Shown here piece after piece: positions 21,589 to 24,546 of a stretch of 24,546 nt of DNA. The notes beneath the pieces were generated by a model. That model had not been told where the DNA came from. It made no database searches and saw nothing but the letters and a program-made list of their open reading frames with translations. Numbering within the stretch: the stretch's first letter is position 1; the number at the start of each line of letters is the position of its first letter. The translations under genes were made by a program, and so were the position numbers. The stretch is from an uncultured bacterium (GTDB lineage Bacteria; Hydrogenedentota; Hydrogenedentia; Hydrogenedentales; CAILVY01): contig CALEDJ010000060.1 in NCBI GenBank assembly GCA_937951485.1, positions 1 to 24,546 on the forward strand, in the 5' to 3' direction.

Positions 21589-23418
21589 ATGACACGGGAT
21601 CAGGCGTTGATCTTCTTCATTCTCCTGGCCACCATCATCATGTTTCTTTGGGGGCGATGGCGTCATGACATGGTGGCGATGGGGGCGCTGCTGGCATGCG
21701 TATTGACCGGCCTGACGCCGAGCGCCAAGGCATTTGCCGGTTTTGGGCATCCCGCCGTGATCACGGTGGCCTGCGTGCTAATTCTCAGCCGGGCACTTCA
21801 GGATACCGGCGCAGTGGACGCGCTGGCCAAGCGGGTGTTGCCCACCAATGCCGGGCCGACGTTGACCATTGCGGCGGTCACCTCCCTGGCGGCGATGCTG
21901 TCAGTTTTCATGAACAATGTCGGGGCGTTGGCCCTTACGATGCCTGTCGCCATGCAAATCGCATCGCGACAGAACCTCCCGCCGGGGCGGGTGTTGATGC
22001 CGATGGCGTTCGGTTCCATTCTCGGCGGCATGACGACGCTCATCGGCACGCCGCCCAACCTGGTCGTGTCCGGGTTCCGCGCAGAGAACGGCATCGGCGG
22101 TTTCGCCATGTTCGACTTCACGCCGGTGGGTTTCGCCGTGGCGGCGGCAGGTATCGTCTTCACGGTGCTGCTGGGCTGGCGTCTGGTGCCGGCGCGCCAG
22201 CAAGGAGGAAACAAAGGCTTCGAGACGAGTGCGTATCTGACCGAAGCGCGGGTGCCGGAAAAAAGCAAGGTCGCGGACATGACGCTGCGCGAAATTGAAG
22301 CGACCTTGGGCGATATGGACGCCCAGGTGATCGGGTTGATTCGGGATGATACGCGCATTCCGGCGCCGCACCCCGCCAGAAAAGTGCGGGCCAACGATAT
22401 TCTGGTGATCGAGGCGGAACCCGAAGCGCTCTCCTTGGCCTTGTCGAATCTGGGTCTTAAACTGGAGGAGGACAAACGCAAGGAGATTAAGGACGCCGAC
22501 AAGGCGGAAAAGGCAAAGGTGGCGGAAGCCGATGAGACCATCAAGAATGCCATTCAGACAGATGAGATTGTGCTGATGGAATTTACGGTCTTGCCGGAAT
22601 CCGCGATTGAAGGGCGTTCCGCCACGCAACTCCGCTTGCGCACACGCTACGGCATCAATCTCCTCGCTGTGTCGCGTCAAGGGCGGCGCTCGCTGGCGCG
22701 GTTGCGCACGATGACCATTCGGGCGGGGGATGTACTGTTGCTTCAGGGAGCCCCCGACACTCTGACGGAATTCGCCGCAAGCGCGGGTCTCGTTCCGCTC
22801 GCGGAGCGGGCGGTGCGCATTCCCGACAAACGCGGCGCCATCATCGCCTCCGCGATCATGCTGGTCGCCGTGGCCGGTGCGGCGTTTGGGCTGCTGCCGG
22901 CAGCCATTGCCTTCGCCGCCGGCGCACTGGCCTGTCTGGCGCTGCGCGTGGTCTCGCCGAGAACCGTCTACACCGCCATTGATTGGCCGGTCGTGGTGTT
23001 GCTGGGCGCCATGTTTCCGGTGGCAGGCGCGATGGAAAGCACGGGCGCGGCCGATTGGACCGCCCAATTATTGCTGAACAGCGGCGCGCAGGGCCGTGCC
23101 GTCATCGCGCTGATGGCGATATTGCTGGTGACCATGATTTTTTCCAGTTTCATGAACAACGCCGCCACTGCCGCAGTGATGTGCCCCATTGCCATCGGCA
23201 CCGCATCCAGACTCGAAGTCAATACGGATGCCTTTCTCATGGCCGTCGCGGTGGGCGCTTCCTGCGCTTTCCTGACCCCCATCGGACACCAGAACAACAC
23301 CCTGATTCTTGGCCCGGGCGGGTTCCGTTTCGGCGACTACTGGCGGCTCGGCCTGCCCCTGGAAATCATCGTTATCGCTGTCGGCGTGCCGATGATTCTT
23401 CTCGTCTGGCCCTTGTGA
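21589..23418 (+). CDS. SLC13/DASS-type sodium-anion symporter with two TrkA_C domains
   Basis: A 609-residue inner-membrane transporter. Two inverted membrane halves (residues 5-200 and 415-609) each carry the family signature: MNNVGALALT with LIGTPPNLVV (108-160) and MNNAATAAVM with TPIGHQNNTLI (522-573). Between them lie two cytoplasmic TrkA_C/RCK_C domains (about 225-290 and 328-405) joined by a very charged linker (291-320). Relatives move sulfate, phosphate or dicarboxylates, and TrkA_C domains usually bind a regulatory ligand. The start is ATG 21589 with AAAGGAG 9 nt upstream. It is divergent from the PPDK_N gene; the 213-nt space between them shows no promoter I trust. A GC hairpin with a T-run follows. 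The substrate cannot be assigned. Confidence 0.9.
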   Translation: MTRDQALIFFILLATIIMFLWGRWRHDMVAMGALLACVLTGLTPSAKAFAGFGHPAVITVACVLILSRALQDTGAVDALAKRVLPTNAGPTLTIAAVTSLAAMLSVFMNNVGALALTMPVAMQIASRQNLPPGRVLMPMAFGSILGGMTTLIGTPPNLVVSGFRAENGIGGFAMFDFTPVGFAVAAAGIVFTVLLGWRLVPARQQGGNKGFETSAYLTEARVPEKSKVADMTLREIEATLGDMDAQVIGLIRDDTRIPAPHPARKVRANDILVIEAEPEALSLALSNLGLKLEEDKRKEIKDADKAEKAKVAEADETIKNAIQTDEIVLMEFTVLPESAIEGRSATQLRLRTRYGINLLAVSRQGRRSLARLRTMTIRAGDVLLLQGAPDTLTEFAASAGLVPLAERAVRIPDKRGAIIASAIMLVAVAGAAFGLLPAAIAFAAGALACLALRVVSPRTVYTAIDWPVVVLLGAMFPVAGAMESTGAADWTAQLLLNSGAQGRAVIALMAILLVTMIFSSFMNNAATAAVMCPIAIGTASRLEVNTDAFLMAVAVGASCAFLTPIGHQNNTLILGPGGFRFGDYWRLGLPLEIIVIAVGVPMILLVWPL

Positions 23419-23462
23419 AGAAGAATATGCCGCATGGCGTCAATACGGGACAAGGTTGGCGT

Positions 23463-23481
23463 GCGCAAGCCACGCTTGCGC
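23463..23481 (+). terminator. Likely intrinsic terminator of the SLC13 gene
   Basis: GCGCAAGC (23463-23470) and GCTTGCGC (23474-23481) form a perfect 8-bp stem with a CAC loop, followed at once by TTTT. It lies 44 nt after the transporter stop codon. The same hairpin occurs inverted at 23554-23572, so it may be a dispersed palindrome used as a terminator. Confidence 0.6.
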
Positions 23482-23553
23482 TTTTCCCTGGAAATCACGG
23501 GAAACTACGAGAATACGCCATACGCAAAGACATTGGCGATTTAGAAAGCGAAA

Positions 23554-23572
23554 GCGCAAGCACGGCTTGCGC
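23554..23572. repeat. Second, inverted copy of the GCGCAAGC hairpin
   Basis: GCGCAAGC-ACG-GCTTGCGC repeats the stem at 23463-23481. Flanking bases (AAAGCGCAAGC, GGCTTGCGCA) match the reverse complement of the first copy, so the two form a facing pair 72 nt apart. The rest of the 263-nt gap (23419-23681) contains no other recognisable feature except a GGGCATAYTGGGCATA-type short repeat near 23606. Confidence 0.75.
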
Positions 23573-23681
23573 AGTCCAGAGAGATACCGGTGATTTTGCA
23601 GATTCGGGGCATATTGGGCATACTGGGTGCAAGCGCGGATTGATCTATCGTGTTTTCCATCTGCGGCTTCGTGGAGATGCC

Positions 23682-24104
23682 ATGCAGCGGTACGGTGCCA
23701 TGTGGAAGAATCCATACTCGCAATTTGCCAAGAAAGAATTGACGCTTAACGACTACCTGGCGATTGACCGGACGGTGCTGGCCAACGAACGCACGTTGTT
23801 GTCGTATGTCCGCACATCGCTCACGTTGCTGGTCATCGGCGGCACCTGCTTCAAATTCTTCGACGTGCTTTGGCTGAATATCCTGGGGCTTGTCTTCATG
23901 GCCATTGCAGTGGTGGTGGCATTGCGCGGTTGGATGCGGTACCGCCGCATGCACCTGCTATTGGGGGCGGCGCTCAGGCATGAAACGGGCACGCCTTCGC
24001 ATCCACTGGAGGGTGAAGTCCGGTCGGATTCCAATGAAATACCAGAAGACAAGGAAACGATACAAAAAGGGTCAACGGAATCACAGTCATCCCATAGGTT
24101 CTGA
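23682..24104 (+). CDS. DUF202 family membrane protein
   Basis: A 140-residue protein. LTLNDYLAIDRTVLANERTL (20-39) with the following SYVRTSLTLLVIGG is the DUF202 (YidH/Vtc1-like) signature, seen in small bacterial membrane proteins of unknown role and in the yeast polyphosphate polymerase subunit Vtc1. Two clear membrane helices (about 43-61 and 64-82) are followed by a basic stretch and a polar, repeat-free tail (about 100-140). The start is ATG 23682 with GTGGAG about 6 nt upstream. The frame runs open far upstream into the transporter gene, but that part is a shadow. ATG 23700 is an alternative. It follows the transporter after 263 nt and a terminator, so it is probably transcribed separately. 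Confidence 0.85.
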   Translation: MQRYGAMWKNPYSQFAKKELTLNDYLAIDRTVLANERTLLSYVRTSLTLLVIGGTCFKFFDVLWLNILGLVFMAIAVVVALRGWMRYRRMHLLLGAALRHETGTPSHPLEGEVRSDSNEIPEDKETIQKGSTESQSSHRF

Positions 24105-24255
24105 TGTTGCGTTGAAAATCCTTTGTTTTTGTTGCCTGAATGGCTTTTTTGAGCACATACGGTGTTCATGATTTTCTCTAATTGGCGTGTAGGCTTTGTC
24201 AAGAACAGTCATGTGCTGTCCCACAGCATTGCTGGTGAGAAAGGTCATCTCCACC

Positions 24256-24546
24256 TGGTGCTGTGCAAAATATGCTAAGCGTTGAGAATAGCCTTCGATC
24301 ATGTTGGATTTCCCCCTCACCCCACCCCTCTCCCAAAGGGAGAGGGAGCAACAGCATACCTCAGGTTTCGCGGTAAACACCCTCTTCCGCTGGGAGAGGG
24401 AATAACAGCATACCTCAGGTTTCGCGGCAAACGCCCTCTCCCGCTGGGAGAGGGAATAACAGCATACCTCAGGTTTCGCGGCAAACGCCTGCTCCCTCTG
24501 GGAGAGGGAATAACAGCATACCTCAGGTTTCGCGGCAAACGCCTGC
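24256..24546. mobile_element. Partial repeat element: inverted end 'B' and palindromic array running off the window
   Basis: 24256-24330 is the reverse complement of the B end at 9289-9358. Shared blocks are ATGATCGAAGGCTATTCTCA and ATATTTTG, while the terminal repeat is diverged (TGGTGCTGTGCAAAAT). Next come palindromes with right arms at 24338-24346, 24392-24400, 24446-24454 and 24500-24508, exactly 54 bp apart. Their spacers (core CAGCATACCTCAGGTTTCGC) are a diverged, inverted version of those at 1-136. The last unit is cut by the window end. The 24105-24255 stretch contains no gene I can support. Confidence 0.75.

Noticed and set aside
21901-23067. Minus-strand frame of 388 codons opposite the transporter
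   Set aside because: It is the antisense shadow of a gene with clear SLC13 and TrkA_C motifs.
22983-23681. N-terminal extension of the DUF202 gene
   Set aside because: The open frame overlaps the transporter by over 400 nt and includes the hairpin pair; the DUF202 homology and a ribosome binding site begin at 23682.
1-24546. tRNA genes, rRNA, prophage or a defence island
   Set aside because: I found no cloverleaf-like T-arm motif outside coding sequence, and no phage, restriction, toxin-antitoxin or cas-like protein. A tRNAscan or defence-HMM run would settle it.

Overview
The window is a GC-rich, gene-dense bacterial chromosome segment. It has strong GGAG-type ribosome binding sites, overlapping genes in operons and long intergenic spaces filled with repeats. 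No marker fixes the taxonomy. The combination of a KaiC/PPDK_N fusion, creatininase and fucose-isomerase-like enzymes, a Rieske/cytochrome b/bd-like respiratory cluster and abundant palindromic intergenic repeats suggests an uncultured lineage near the Planctomycetes-Verrucomicrobia-Lentisphaerae group or Hydrogenedentes. That placement is a low-confidence inference.

Layout. 1-621: a 54-bp palindromic array and one end of a repeat element, with no gene. 622-2156 (+): a GspE/PilB-type ATPase with an 84-residue DUF2007-like protein. 2271-2429: a partial repeat element touching the 3' end of pabBC. 2437-8682 (-): a respiratory operon read from 8682 leftward. It encodes a bd-like multi-heme membrane subunit, a Rieske protein, a b6-type cytochrome b with PEWY, and a CydA-like protein fused to cytochrome c. 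A Cys-rich 69-residue protein and a PabB-PabC fusion for folate synthesis follow. 8683-9636: a long gene-free region with a promoter, a complete 478-bp MITE-like element (8881-9358) and flanking polypurine/polypyrimidine tracts. 9637-10914 (+): an MptE-like/DUF115 protein, separated by a bidirectional terminator from 10984-16936 (-), which holds a fucose-isomerase-like protein, a creatininase-family protein, aspS, an alpha/beta hydrolase and a 47-residue membrane protein. 17305-21375 (-): a membrane histidine kinase downstream of an 865-residue protein that joins a degenerate KaiC-like domain, a PPDK_N ATP-grasp and a GPGRWG domain. 21589-24104 (+): an SLC13-type transporter with two TrkA_C domains and a DUF202 membrane protein. 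24256-24546: another partial copy of the repeat element, still running at the window edge.

Two systems stand out. The first is the respiratory cluster. A quinol-oxidising Rieske/cytochrome b module is encoded with a bd-superfamily oxidase that carries its own heme c but lacks the usual quinol loop. This suggests a quinol -> Rieske/b -> heme c -> bd-like site chain in one complex. The second is the KaiC-like/PPDK_N protein with its adjoining histidine kinase, a possible two-component-like unit of unknown output. A third notable structure is the repeat family itself: terminal inverted repeats, two distinct conserved ends and an internal 53-54-bp palindromic array that looks like CRISPR but is not. 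Both window edges fall inside this array.
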